From Phaeophleospora eucalypticola (Eukaryota > Ascomycota > Dothideomycetes > Mycosphaerellales > Mycosphaerellaceae): a DNA stretch of 64,000 nt. How positions within the stretch are numbered: position 1 is the stretch's first letter; every line of letters begins with the position of its first letter. The DNA is taken from contig JAKLNG010000024.1 in NCBI GenBank assembly GCA_022814565.1, forward strand, positions 124,001-188,000. The letters run 5' to 3'. The notes below the pieces were generated by a model. That model had not been told where the DNA came from, made no database searches, and was given only the letters and a program-made list of their open reading frames with translations. This document shows, one piece after another, positions 51,921 through 62,593 of the stretch. A program made the translations under genes and the position numbers.

Positions 51921-52770
51921 GGTTCGTTGTCGGGGGAGATTCTCTTGTTGGTCAGATCTCTCCAGTGTCAAGGTTGATGCGCAAGTGTTGCTGTTTGGTC
52001 GATCGGCACAGTTGCAAGTTGAGATGTCTGTGAGGGATGAAAAGTAGTAGCTGCACCAACATCATATACTGACCGCTCTGATTCACGCCGATGTTGCGTG
52101 ACATGCTCAACAACACAATAGCCTTGTGAAGTCATTGCGTGAATGCACATTCACAACTCGGATGGACGGTAGAGAGCGCTTGTCACGATGCGAGTCCGCC
52201 GATGGCATTGTCAAGAGCACCTTGACAAAGCTCTGCGCAAGTGACTCACCGCAACCCACCATCATCAGGAGTGTAGAATGCGGTTTGAGCATTCAACCCA
52301 TGATGATATGAACAATGACATTGTTCTCACAGCCAGTCGCCACGGCTACCCGATCGAATGGCGGCAGAATCCAGCGAAAGCGGGCTCAGAGAAGGTCCGC
52401 TGCTACTCGAGGCTTTTCTGGGTTTCGAGAGTGAGGTGTATGTGACATTGCGGTCCCTCTCGTAGGAGGTGGAAATGGGGAAGGTTCGCCAGGACGGAGA
52501 TTCGGGCTCCGTATTTGCCCAACATGATGGCGACAAGGAGAGAGACAAGTCTTGAGTCAAAGCCTGCGGGCATGTATATAGTTCCACGATATGGGGCATA
52601 CAGTGATTCTTGCAAGTGTGATGAAGAGCAAGAGAAGTCGTAGAAAGGAGGAGCGAGAAGAGCAAGTCTGAGATGAAGTAGATCCTCCCGCGCACAGACC
52701 ATGTACGATATCCGAGACCGGCAGCAAGACACCTATCTAACCTTCCCTCCTGCACAAACATCACCGAAAC
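51921..52770. other. Intergenic 0.85 kb, nothing recognised
   Basis: Divergent region between the F-box/LRR gene and the small membrane protein gene; an ORF at 52327-52764 (-) lacks motifs. No repeat noticed. Confidence 0.4.
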
Positions 52771-53025
52771 ATGAATTCCTTTCTCCTGATCCTCATCCTC
52801 CTCTTCGCTTTTCTACTCCTGGTTCTCGCCTTCTTCGCCTTATCTTCATGTCTCGGAGATGAAATCCGCGCCGTCTGGAGCCGAAGGCCAAACCACCGGA
52901 GCGGCATCATTCCCACCACATACGGCCTGCAATACGCGCGAAATATGGGTCAGCATCAGGGCGGATACGAGCATATAGAGATGGAAAACATGCTGGGAAG
53001 ACAGGATGATGAGCATGATGATTGA
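52771..53025 (+). CDS. Small single-pass membrane protein, hypothetical
   Basis: 84 residues starting MNSFLLILILLFAFLLLVLAF, a strong hydrophobic segment at residues about 4-26, followed by a charged tail with DEIRAVWSRRP, Tyr/Gln-rich stretches and an acidic end (RQDDEHDD). It could be a signal anchor or an uncleaved signal sequence. No family recognised. The stop is 18 bp from the convergent ELP4 stop, a tight arrangement that supports a real transcript boundary. Confidence 0.5.
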   Translation: MNSFLLILILLFAFLLLVLAFFALSSCLGDEIRAVWSRRPNHRSGIIPTTYGLQYARNMGQHQGGYEHIEMENMLGRQDDEHDD

Positions 53026-53042
53026 TTCGTTGCGAGAAGTTT

Positions 53043-54296
53043 CTAAAATTCTACATCTTTGCCTGTTGGTCTCCCACTCTCCCTCTGAGCTTCCTGATCG
53101 CCTTCCATAGGCGGTAAAGAGAAAGCTTTGATGACGAATTTGCGTCGACTGACCGTGAAGGCCAGATCCTCGCCGAGACTGTTGCCGGCTCCAGCGCCGC
53201 CTTCTCCTCTCTCCGTGGTGATGGGCAGCTTCAAGAACTTGACCATACCTTGAGGCTGGTCTTCGGTGCCTCTGGCGCCACCGCTCTCGGCGAGGGAATT
53301 GGAGGCGTCCATGAGGTGCGGGAAAGGCGTGAGCTCGATGACGCCGTCGCTGAGAAGCTCTGCCCAGCGCACCAGTCCCGAACTTCGTGGGTAGAGCTCC
53401 AGCGGGAGGGTGATGAGGGCTGTGAGTTTGCTTGAATGTTGCCGCAGGAGAGCTCGAAGAGAGCGTATGAAAGCCAGAAATGAGTCCGGTCTGCTGGCTG
53501 TTGGAGGGTAGAGCGCGGGACTGAGGATTGAGGGAATGACGAGTCTGTGAATGCTGTTGGGTGGCGAGGAGGCCAGAGATTGCGAGAGCGACTGAATGAC
53601 TCTCTCGAAGGTCTGAGCTGGAGCGACGGGGATGTGGTTGATCCTGGCGTCTGCTGGGACGGTGATGCGCTTGGTGAGGTCAAAGGTGTGGCAGAAAGGT
53701 GTCTCTGCGGCTTGAGATGTGCCATTTGCGGAGGCCGGTGTTGAAACGCTGCGGTCAGGCAGAGCTGTACTTACCATCAGTCATGAAATGTGGAAAGATG
53801 TAGATGTCGTGGGCGAAATCTTCTTGCGACTATGTATTGTGGACGCTCTCGACGCACCTCTTTCTCCGGCCTGGCCCAGTCTCTCGTATCGCCAGGCAAT
53901 CTTCATCTTCTCCTCATCTGCCACATTTGATGACTTCTTCGACGAGCTCTTCTCTTCTGCTACGCCGGGCAGCTCTCTCACCCACCCTTCTCCAACTCCC
54001 ACCACATGTAACACATGTCCTTGACAGATGCCTTCTGCCGCATAGTACTTCAAGAGCGCCCCCGCAAAGTCTGTCGTTCCAATCTCTTCCACCAGCAAGC
54101 TCGAACCCAGCGCGAGTCCCGCATGTCCGCCCAGCAGCCCATCCAAAGACGGAGTTCCCGTGGACGTTGTCGGGTGCGAGGTCAGCGGTGAAGGCCGTAC
54201 TCCCGGCGCAGGCGCATTCTCCAGTGCGACATCGTGCGCGGGTGAGGATGCCGCTGGCGAGCGGCCGAGAGGAATATTGCGCTTTCTGAAGGCCAT
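53043..54296 (-). CDS. ELP4: Elongator complex protein 4
   Basis: Exons 54296-53858 and 53764-53043 (93-nt intron) give 386 residues. The N-terminus MAFRKRNIPLG, the block GVRPSPLTSHPTTSTGTPSL and the RecA-like 'LLGGHAGLALGSSLLVEE.GTTDFAGALLKYYAAEG' are diagnostic. KMKIAWRYERL precedes the intron and FCHTFDLTKRI follows it. Elp4 forms the hexameric Elp456 ring of Elongator, needed for wobble-uridine modification of tRNA. The acceptor choice (CAG at 53765) keeps the frame. Confidence 0.92.
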
Positions 54297-54526
54297 GCGC
54301 GTGTGGAGTTCTCGAGGGATACTGAGGTCAAAGAGGAAAGTCGCGATTCGGAAAAGAATTGGAAGTGAGAGCTTGTACGGCAGGCCACAAGCTCGGCCCG
54401 GCAGAAATCTCTATAATTAGCCCATCGGAACTCCGTACCCGAACATCAATATCAACAACCACATCCCAACTCACGATATGGTTCCTCACTTCCCTCCTTC
54501 TGCACTCCTTCGTGTGACAAGAGGAC
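54297..54526. promoter_or_regulatory. Short divergent promoter ELP4 / ACP-TE gene
   Basis: 230 bp between divergent start codons; no specific motif identified. Confidence 0.4.
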
Positions 54527-55655
54527 ATGGCCTCAGAAGAATCTCTCACTCAAGCCCTCCAAATCATCAGCGAAGCCCTCTCCCTCAACCCCTCCGACCT
54601 GCAAGACCACGAAACCTGGACCTTTCTCGGCCTCAAAGGTCTCCTCGCCTCCGCCACAACTTCCGATCTACAATCTCAATCCGAAATCTCTAAGACCATC
54701 CCTGACGATGTCTTCGAAAAGTATCCCACTGTGGGATCTTTTAAATCTTTTCTCCTCGACTCCGACGCAGCACTTCCCGAATCAGATGATCCATGGGACG
54801 GCATCCCGAAATCAAAAGTCCCTCTTTCTGTTTTCTTGCAAGGCGGCAAACCGGATGATTCGAAGAAGACTGTATTTCTCTTTCCCGACGGTTCTGGAGC
54901 GGGTGGATCGTATCTGAGTCTTCCACCTGTTGGGGAAGATGTCTGTCTGATTGGGTTAAATTCGCCTTTCCTTCGACAGGCGCAGAACTTTACATGTTCT
55001 ATCGAACGTATGGCGAGACTATGGCTGGATGAAGTTGTGAAGCTACAGCCGAAAGGGCAGCCGTTCACTCTTGGAGGATGGAGTGCGGGAGGTTTCTATT
55101 GCTACGAGGTTGCGAAGTTGCTGATCGCGAAGGGGGAAAAAGTCGAGCGACTGATTTTGATCGACTCGCCGTGTCGATTGCTTTATGGGGCGCTTCCCGC
55201 GCGGGTGGTAGAGGAATTGACGAAGAAAGGTTTGATGGGCGCGAGTGGCGAGAGGAAAGCTCCGGAGTGGCTGGTGCAGCATTTCACTTCGACTGTCCTG
55301 TCTGTTGATAAGTACTGGCCTACGCCGTTCACCCCACAGACTGCACCGAAGAAGGTGCATTTCATCTGGGTGAATGAAGGTCTAGTGAGGAGTGTGCCAG
55401 AATCCGGGCTGCAGGTTGATATGGGTGTCAAAGTGACGAGGTTTCTGCTGGAGCCTAGGAATAACTTGAAATCAGAAGGGTGGGAGAAGTTGTTGCCCGG
55501 AGCGGAATACACTTACGACTACATGACTGGGAACCACTTTCAGATCACGCAAGCTCCTCATGTAAGTCAATGGGATCCACATAGGGAGGCTGTACTGACT
55601 TAAATTCCAGTCGCACAGCTTGGCGAAGCTGTTGGGCAAGGTGTTGGCGTTATGA
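54527..55655 (+). CDS. Stand-alone degenerate ACP-thioesterase (PKS-derived)
   Basis: Exon 1 (54527-55561) and a 15-codon last exon (55611-55655) encode 359 residues. Residues 1-76 look like a polyketide acyl carrier protein: 'ISEALSLNPSDLQDHETWTFLGLKGLL' and 'VFEKYPTVGSFKSFL'. But the DSL with the phosphopantetheine serine is replaced by KGL (residues 37-39), so it cannot carry a substrate. The C-terminal alpha/beta-hydrolase has FLFPDGSGAGGSY, the nucleophile elbow GGWSAGG with Ser186, LILIDSP and GNHF with the catalytic His. It looks like the ACP-TE end of a non-reducing PKS living alone. It may be a trans-acting thioesterase; no PKS is in the window. Confidence 0.82.
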
Positions 55656-55938
55656 GTCAGCTGGGATGTAGCATGTGGACTGTCCAGAAGCAGCTCCGGC
55701 CAGAGAGAGCGAATCCATTGAATAGATTTAGAGGAGGTCGGCATAGATGAACAGAAGACCGAACGGGACCATGTGTCATGAAAGATTGGATGACGGGGTA
55801 TATGAGTGCTACAGCCTCCAGACAGTACCGAAGTCGCAGAACCTTGGCAATGTCATCCTCATTGCCGTGCACTTCAGTATCCGAACAGCACTGTGAGCTC
55901 CACCAGATAAGAGCAACAGAGCAGCTGCACGTACGAGA

Positions 55939-56760
55939 CTACTGCTTCTGGTAGGTGACCCGCAGCACAGAATCGCCCAATTGCTTGCCGTTGAGGTCGT
56001 TCTTCGCGGCCGTGGAGCCAGTCTCGTCCTGGTACTCGACGAACGCCACACCCGGAATGGGAGCGATACGGACCTCCTTGAAGCCGTCGTAGCGCTGGAA
56101 GAGCGCCGTGAGTTCGGCTTGGCCGTAAGCGGTAGGGAAGTCGCGGATGAGCAAGATCTTGTTTGGTGGGAGCATCTCGTCCAGGAGAGCGCTGGTCGGG
56201 TTGGACTTGGCCAGCTTGCCCGGCCGATCGGCGAGGGAGTCTGCTGCAGGGCGCTTGGCGGGCTTCTGAGGCTCTAGCGCCTTCTTGCGTTCTATGACAC
56301 TGTCAGAAGCTGTAGTACTTCCGTGTGTCCATGTGTTGTCTCACCCTTCTCCGCCAGCCGCTGCTGCTTGTGCGCCTCGAAAGCCTCCGTGCTGTCCTCC
56401 TTCTTGACCGTCGCATCGCTCCGGCTCTTTGCAAACTCGATGGTCATCGGCTTGTCGTGCAAGTCGAAGCCCTGAAGCATCTCCATGGCCTCGGAGGCCT
56501 CATCGGCGCTGTTGTAGACGATGAACGCCTGACCGCGGGCCTTGAGGTTCTTCTTGGCGACGACGTCGATGATGTCGCCGAACTCGCCGAAGATTTCCTT
56601 CAAGCTTTCGATGAGCGCCGGGATCTTGACTTTCTCGTTGAGGTTCTTGACGTAGAGGCTAGAGCGGAAATGTGTCAGTGTTCCTGTCGCGCGCGGACGC
56701 CGGTTCGTACGGAGTGCAATGTACGAACGTTGCGTTGGGTGGCGGTGAGTCGTCGGCCAT
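55939..56760 (-). CDS. U1A/U2B''-type snRNP protein with two RRMs
   Basis: Exons 56760-56729, 56658-56345 and 56291-55939 give 232 residues. The first RRM starts PPPNATLYVKNLNEKVK across the first splice and has RNP1 LKARGQAFIVY; the second has ILLIRDFP (RNP2) and GVAFVEYQ (RNP1). 'LREIFGEFGDIIDV'-like spacing and the basic linker KKALEPQKPAKRPA fit the U1A/U2B''/SNF family. The first intron uses the donor GTTCGT, chosen because it alone keeps the conserved N-terminus in frame. It binds U1 and/or U2 snRNA stem loops in the spliceosome. Confidence 0.9.
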
Positions 56761-57478
56761 TCTGAGAGAGATTTAATGAGAGATTGTTGGTTTCCCTGCC
56801 TGTTGTCGTGTTTCAATGCGCACCGTCGCGCTGATGAGAGTTGGTGTTGAGGAAGAAGTTCAGGTGGAAGTCGAACTTGAGAGTGGAAGCTCGGTCGGCG
56901 ACAGCTCCGATCCCGATCCCGCAGCCGATTCCGAGCTTCCGAATTCCGGATGCTGGTCTCTATCCGACCTCGTTTCATCCTCACTAATTCACTCATTTAT
57001 CTTCACGTGCAGAGCTAGCCCTTCGCTCATTGAATACCAATGATACCGTGACATAGTCAGCAAGACGACGAGTGGTCAGATACGACAGTGATGAATGGCA
57101 ACGTCGGAGTTCAGGGCGGAGTTCGTCCCAACTGAGTTTGGGCGTTCCTGCATGACGTCTACTTTGTCTTTCTTACCGTCGTTCTCTTCTCTTTCCATCG
57201 CCATCAACATGCTTGATCACGTCTCATCTTCCCCGGGAGACTGATCGCTGGAGAGAACGCTGCCATTGCTATTCGACCGGAAACTGCAGACCGCCAACTC
57301 AAAGGCCTGCCCCAGCACCGGACAGGGCGCCTAATTCTCACCGCCACGCGAAATCCCTCACATCGCGGATGAGGCCGGACTAGCTACAAGGAACAAAGTA
57401 GTCCAACTTCGCAGCCATTTGTCGCGTTTATCGAAGGCAAAACAGAGACACGGACTTAAGTCCTCCAAATTCACAACC
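56761..57478. other. Divergent intergenic region, 0.7 kb, nothing recognised
   Basis: Between the snRNP gene and the MFS gene. Contains one minor + ORF at 56816-57043 antisense to the leader; no motif. Confidence 0.4.
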
Positions 57479-59084
57479 ATGGCCTCCCATTCAGGACTGG
57501 CCAAACTTCTCAACACCCTCCAAATCAAGACGGACTACTCCATCAAACCTGCTGGGCTGAAATGGCGAAGCAACACCTTCTTCGTGGTATCTACTGTCGC
57601 CGTTGCACTCTTCACCGACCTGTTTCTCTACGCCTTGATCGTACCCGTCTTGCCGTTCATGCTTCAGGATAGGGTCGGTCTGCCGAAGGAGCTTGTCCAA
57701 AGCCATGTATCAGGACTTCTTGCAGTTTACGCGGGCGCAAGCGTTCTCTTCAGCCCGCTTTCAGGTATTCTGGCGGACAAGGTGCAGACTAGACAGGCGC
57801 CTTTTCTTCTGGGGTTGACAGCGTTGCTGGCTGCTACTGTTCTGCTGTATCTTGGCAGGACGGTGCCGGTTCTTGTACTCGCGAGAATCCTGCAAGGTGT
57901 CAGTGCTGGGACTGTGTGGACTATCGGTCTGGCTTTGTGTTTGGAGACTGTAGGGCCAGAAAACTTGGGGAAGACGATTGGATCGGTAAGGATTGCAACC
58001 CGATGTCGTGACATTCTGCTAACTTAGAATACAGATCTTTAGCTTCATTTCGGTCGGTGCTCTCGCTGCACCCACGCTTGGCGGTATTCTCTACGAGAAG
58101 ACGGGGTATGAAGGCGTCTTTGGCGTTGGTGCAGCTATTTTGGTTGTCGACTTCGTTATGCGTCTCATGGTCATCGAGAAGAAGGAAGCCTTGAGATATG
58201 AGGCCGAGGACCCGAGCACTGTCAGCGACTTGACTGCTTCGCAACACCATCAACAGCACCAGACTGCCGCAGCTCAAGATGAAGAATCTCAGCAGCATGC
58301 GAACGGCAATGCGAATTCTTCCGAAGAGGAGCCACTTTTGGGTGGGAAGCACGCTGACGAACACTACAAACTCCGTTCCATGGAAGAGTATCCCAGGATC
58401 GTTCGACAGGTGCCAATTCTACCCCTACTCGCGGATCCGATGCTTCTGACCGCCCTCTTGGTCGGTCTTGTCCAAGCCGTCCTTCTGGGCTCTTTCGATT
58501 CTACGATCCCTACAGTGGCTGCCGACCTCTTCGGCTTCACGTCTCTAAAAGCCGGATTGCTATTCTTGCCACTCGGTGTATTCGACCTTATCCTAGGCCC
58601 GGCTCTTGGTTGGTGCGTGGATCACTACGGCACAAAGCCAGTGGCCGTCATCAGTTACGGCTTCCTGGTCCCCGTGCTCATCTGCCTGCGCATTCCTCAT
58701 GCTGGCGGAACACACCAAATCGTCATCTACGCAGTCCTCCTGGGTCTCTGCGGTATTGGTCTTGCCGGCATCGGAGCGCCCAGCATCGTTGAAGCCGGTG
58801 CTGTCGTGCAGAGGTACTACGAAGCCAATCCCGATTTCTTTGGAGAAAAGGGTCCTTATGCGCAGTTGTATGGATTGACCAACATGGCCTTCTGCTTTGG
58901 ACTTGCGGTCGGTCCGGAGCTGGCAGGCGAGTTGAAGCAGGCGATCGGGTATGGGAATATGAACCTTGTGCTAGCTGTCATCTGCGCAATGGTGAGTCTG
59001 CTGAGCTTTGTGTATATCGGTGGAAGGCCAAAGATTGTGAGAAGAGCGAAGGTCAATACTTTCTTGCCCAGGAAGAGGGCGTAG
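57479..59084 (+). CDS. MFS transporter, VMAT/DHA-like
   Basis: Exons 57479-57985 and 58035-59084 (49-nt intron, phase 0) encode 518 residues. Features are the first helix 'VSTVAVALFTDLFLYALIVPVLPFML', a motif A-like loop (PLSGILADKVQTRQAPFLLGL), the segment RILQGVSAGTVWTIGLALCLE and an antiporter motif C-like stretch (GALAAPTLGGILYEKTG). The central cytosolic loop is long, with His/Gln/Glu-rich low complexity (HHQQHQTAAAQ), and separates helices 6 and 7. The order resembles vesicular amine transporter-like fungal DHA1 carriers. Substrate unknown. Confidence 0.87.
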
Positions 59085-59482
59085 TGGGATTTTGATTTGT
59101 AGATTGGGGATGAAAAGCGAATTCTGATTTCTTGGGGTCCTTTCTGGTCTTGAATTGCTTTCGCTGAGTCGTTTGTACCCTGGATTCTTTCTGGCCACTT
59201 CTGTTGCTACTAAGTGCTGACTTGCTCATTCTGCAGTCGATGCCGCGCTTTTGCTCTCAGCTCTTTGGATTCACGCTTCGCAGCTGGATCTCGCCGCACC
59301 GCTTGGGCCTCATCTGGCTGGCTTTTATGATTCATAAGATTCTCTCGGTGTCGGTGCGCAGCCCACGTTGTCTTTTCATTCTTTCCCTGTCATGTTCCGA
59401 AGCCTGCGGCAGCAGACACGACTCAAACCCAGATTCGCTCCTCTTTCCGACCACCGTCACACTCCAAAGCGCTACCACGGCC

Positions 59483-60031
59483 ATGGCGACGCAAATGGCA
59501 GAGCCCACACTCGCGGAGAGAGTGCAAGCCCTTCCCGCCGAGCTTTTCAATAGGATCTTCGAATACACGCTCGCCGTCGACACTGGCCCCGACTACATCG
59601 TGCACGTCGACGAAAACTACAGACCTCCCGTGCAGCTCCGGATCAATGCCCCTAGCTCCGAGCTAGCAAAAGACTACTACAGTAGCAATACTTTCGAGTT
59701 CGAGAGTGACACCTACCGGCTCTACAAGGACGACAATTCAGAGAAGTGGTTGTGCCTGAAGTGGCTGAAGTCCATACCCATGCTCCATCGTGTCCGCATC
59801 AAATCGATCCGTTATGCTCTTTCGGCAGCAAGCTACCGGATCCATTGGGACCACATGGTCTTGATTCCGTCTTTCACTTGGGTCAGACTGCAGAGCAAGT
59901 CAGAGCGATCTCTTGGGCTGGACATGTACGACTTTCACACGGGATTCTACGTCCGGCCTTTTTGCGAATGTTGTCAGCAGACCTCGCGATGGGTCAATCT
60001 GGTGCAGTTCAGAGTCACCGGCGGAGAGTAA
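59483..60031 (+). CDS. F-box-like protein, intact relative of the 28-kb pseudogene
   Basis: 182 residues from MATQMAEPTLAER; the frame is open upstream to 59204 but without similarity. VQALPAELFNRIFEYTLAV is the F-box-like start, followed by YIVHVDENYRPPVQLRINAP and LAKDYYSSNTFEFES, the same order of blocks as the disrupted gene at 28156-28752. A GTAAGA overlaps the stop (GA-GTAAGAG), so an intron and a further exon are possible and the end is provisional. It lies 31 kb from the main cluster. Confidence 0.65.
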   Translation: MATQMAEPTLAERVQALPAELFNRIFEYTLAVDTGPDYIVHVDENYRPPVQLRINAPSSELAKDYYSSNTFEFESDTYRLYKDDNSEKWLCLKWLKSIPMLHRVRIKSIRYALSAASYRIHWDHMVLIPSFTWVRLQSKSERSLGLDMYDFHTGFYVRPFCECCQQTSRWVNLVQFRVTGGE

Positions 60032-60467
60032 GAGCTGTTCAACTCGCATAACAAATGGCATCGGCTGCGTGGAGCAAGTCGATGGCCGATGCTGCCGGAC
60101 GTACATCTTGCTGGCTTCGCAGTCATTAGCAACGGCAAGTTTGGATTGGCAAGTTAGCCTGGCTCCCTCATATAAGCTTCGAATTCTCACACGGACGCTC
60201 ACCATGCACGGTCATCGTCAAACTCATATGCCTTTCCCGGATGCTTGTTATCTGGTATGTCAACAAATCCTTACTTGGACTTCGACACTCAATGAACAGA
60301 AGCTGGAAAAAGATGTGTGGGCATAAAATTATTCATTTCAATACATGACGCCGGTATGGCAGCCGAAGAATCATCAATTCTTTTTTACATTAGGTGTCAT
60401 CTCTTGGTCATTAGGTCTATCGTTCTGGTCATACACCCTTGTTCATACAACTCTTCCGATCAACAGC
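60032..60467. other. Intergenic 0.44 kb, nothing certain
   Basis: May contain a terminal exon of the preceding F-box-like gene if the GTAAGA at its stop is used. No other feature recognised. Confidence 0.35.
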
Positions 60468-61174
60468 TTATTTGTCGCAGGTCGAGTACTTGACGTTGTC
60501 GAATAGCAGGGACTGGAAGTCCTCAGCAACCTTGAGACCGCCGGGAGGAGAGTACTGGATGATGGCGAACTGGATGTCCTCGCAACCCTTGACCGGACCA
60601 GAGAAGGCCTGCTCCTGCTTGCCGAGGATGGTAGATGGGTTGTATTGGAACTGCTGCGAGCAGACCTGCTGGGCATTGCTAACCGAGTTGTCGCTGCCAC
60701 GGTAACCGGTGACGGTAACGTCGCAGGCAGATGGGACGGAGAAACCGCTCCTGGCGGTGACGACACAGCCGAAGTAGAAGCTCTCGAGGCAGAAGCTCTT
60801 GGTCTGAGAGTTGGCGTAGTTGGTTGTGAACATAGGGGTGCCGGCGAGGAGCTCAGATTGCAGTCCAGTTCCAGCATAGTTTGGAGGAGAGTGAGGAGAA
60901 ACCTGAGGGATGTCGGCGTCGGGCAACAAGGTGTTGACGAGGTTGAATGACTAGTAGTAGAGGCCCTTGTATCCTTCAGGGATGGGCTGGACGGCGACGG
61001 CAGGAAGACCAGTCAAGTCATCGAACTGGAAACGACATCGTCAGCGATATTTCTGCAGCAGTGAACGAGGTGATTACTCACGGTAGCCTCTTGAGCCTTG
61101 AAGTTCTTGCACTGCTTCGGGGCTGGGTTGGCCACGGCCAGAGCGGCGAGCGACAGAGCAATGGCGGAGTACAT
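60468..61174 (-). pseudogene. Secreted-protein gene with a premature TAG
   Basis: Exon 1 (61174-61082) gives a signal peptide, MYSAIALSLAALAVANP, and a short mature start. A 55-nt intron leads to exon 2 (61025-60468). Exon 2 opens with FDDLTGLPAVAVQPIPEGYKGLYY, a layout known from fungal secreted proteins ('FDDL..piP.gY.GL.w..F.v'), then meets TAG at 60951-60953 (codon 56). The same frame then continues for 160 codons of good protein: SFNLVNTLLPDADIP..., FCLESFYFGCVV, with paired cysteines and a C-terminal TCDK. A single C-to-T change (CAG to TAG) would explain it. No intron fits. Recent pseudogene or sequence error. Confidence 0.7.
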
Positions 61175-62593
61175 CTTGTCTGAGGATGGAGAAGTTCGTT
61201 GTGTGTGAGAGAATCGAAGCCACAAACGCGCGCCTACAGGATATGTACAACACCACGAACAACACATCAATGGCTCGAGCGCTTGTTGACTGCCACGCCG
61301 TCATAGCCCAACACGGTTTGGAAACGGCAAAATTGATGCCGCCCGTCTTCTACAGCGAAACTTCCCCATGAATCAATGAGGCAGAGGCGCTTCGGTTCAG
61401 GTTTGTTCCGCTGTTGAACCAAAAGGACCCGACAAACCGATTTTTCATTGTCCTCTTCGGGTTTAGGTCGATAGATAGAGTCGGCGGACCAGAATAGGCA
61501 GTACAACAAGCTGCACATTTAGTCGACGGCAAGCCACGATCATGAGCGGTGCTCCCAACCCCACTTATGTTTGGCCGCTCTGCCTGCGCGATGGATTCCT
61601 TCTCCAACGCACCAACGTTCGTCAACAGAAGTTGGTAGCTGTCAACTGAAGTTTGAGCATGCCATCGTTAATCTTTGATTCGATACTGCTGACGATCGAC
61701 ATGGATCAGCATCGAGTCGAACCACGTTGCTATTGCCCCTAAACTCGATCCTGCATATACAGTCTCGTCACCATCTCATCTGTCTAAGGGTCTTCCAACG
61801 TGCTTGTCAATGCGCCCGTCGATATGGCTCTTCCGCGGCGGACTAGAGGCAGCTTTGTTCCCTCCTGTGTTTGGTAGAAGTAACATTCAAAATCCTTTCT
61901 ACGAGCGTACCTCTCAACAATCTCACCGAATGCAACATGATGATGAGTATAACGACGCCATATGCTAACATGGCTTTGAACGACGATGTGTTGCCGTGAT
62001 TAACCCCTGGACTGCCGCCATGACAGCTGCGCTCGTTTTCATTTGACCCATGACCCCTCAAAATCAACCAGTCTGATCACAAAATAACTGTTGTGGCTTC
62101 CGTTGAAACCGGGTCGACAAGAACGCATCCTTCACAAGACGATCTTCACCTGCGGTATTAGCGAGATCCGTGCAGCCACCAACTCAAATTTCTTCAACGC
62201 GTCGGCCGTCAATGGTCTTTCTCAGTTGCTGCGTCGTCAACAATCATAATCTCACGCTTCTCGACTTCGTCTACAAGCGATTGAAACATGCTCACATATC
62301 AGCATATAGTTACTCGGGACTGACGGCGACAAAGGATACCATGTCGCTGTCCCCCCACTGCTGTCATCAGTTCACATGTCAATGAGAAAGCTTCATGCTA
62401 CGTCCTCTGGACTAAACTCTCCACTCACGGCATCCTTAACTTCAAGCCCTAGACGTCACCGAAGATCTGGTCACCAATAGGCAACTGTGCCGAAGATATT
62501 GACAGCTGCTCTATTGCTCCACACTGTTGTGTCCGCGCCTGAGTCGACATTGACAGCTCCGGCGGATACCCAGTTCATTTCATTGTCTCTGCG
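61175..62593. other. 1.4-kb unresolved region
   Basis: Upstream of the secreted-protein gene. Many short frames occur on both strands; one + frame at 62170-62385 (71 codons) has mild protein character. I cannot assemble a gene or see repeat ends. Confidence 0.3.

Noticed and set aside
54527..54760. Active acyl carrier domain
   Set aside because: The serine needed for phosphopantetheine attachment is absent (KGL in place of DSL), so activity as a carrier is not claimed.
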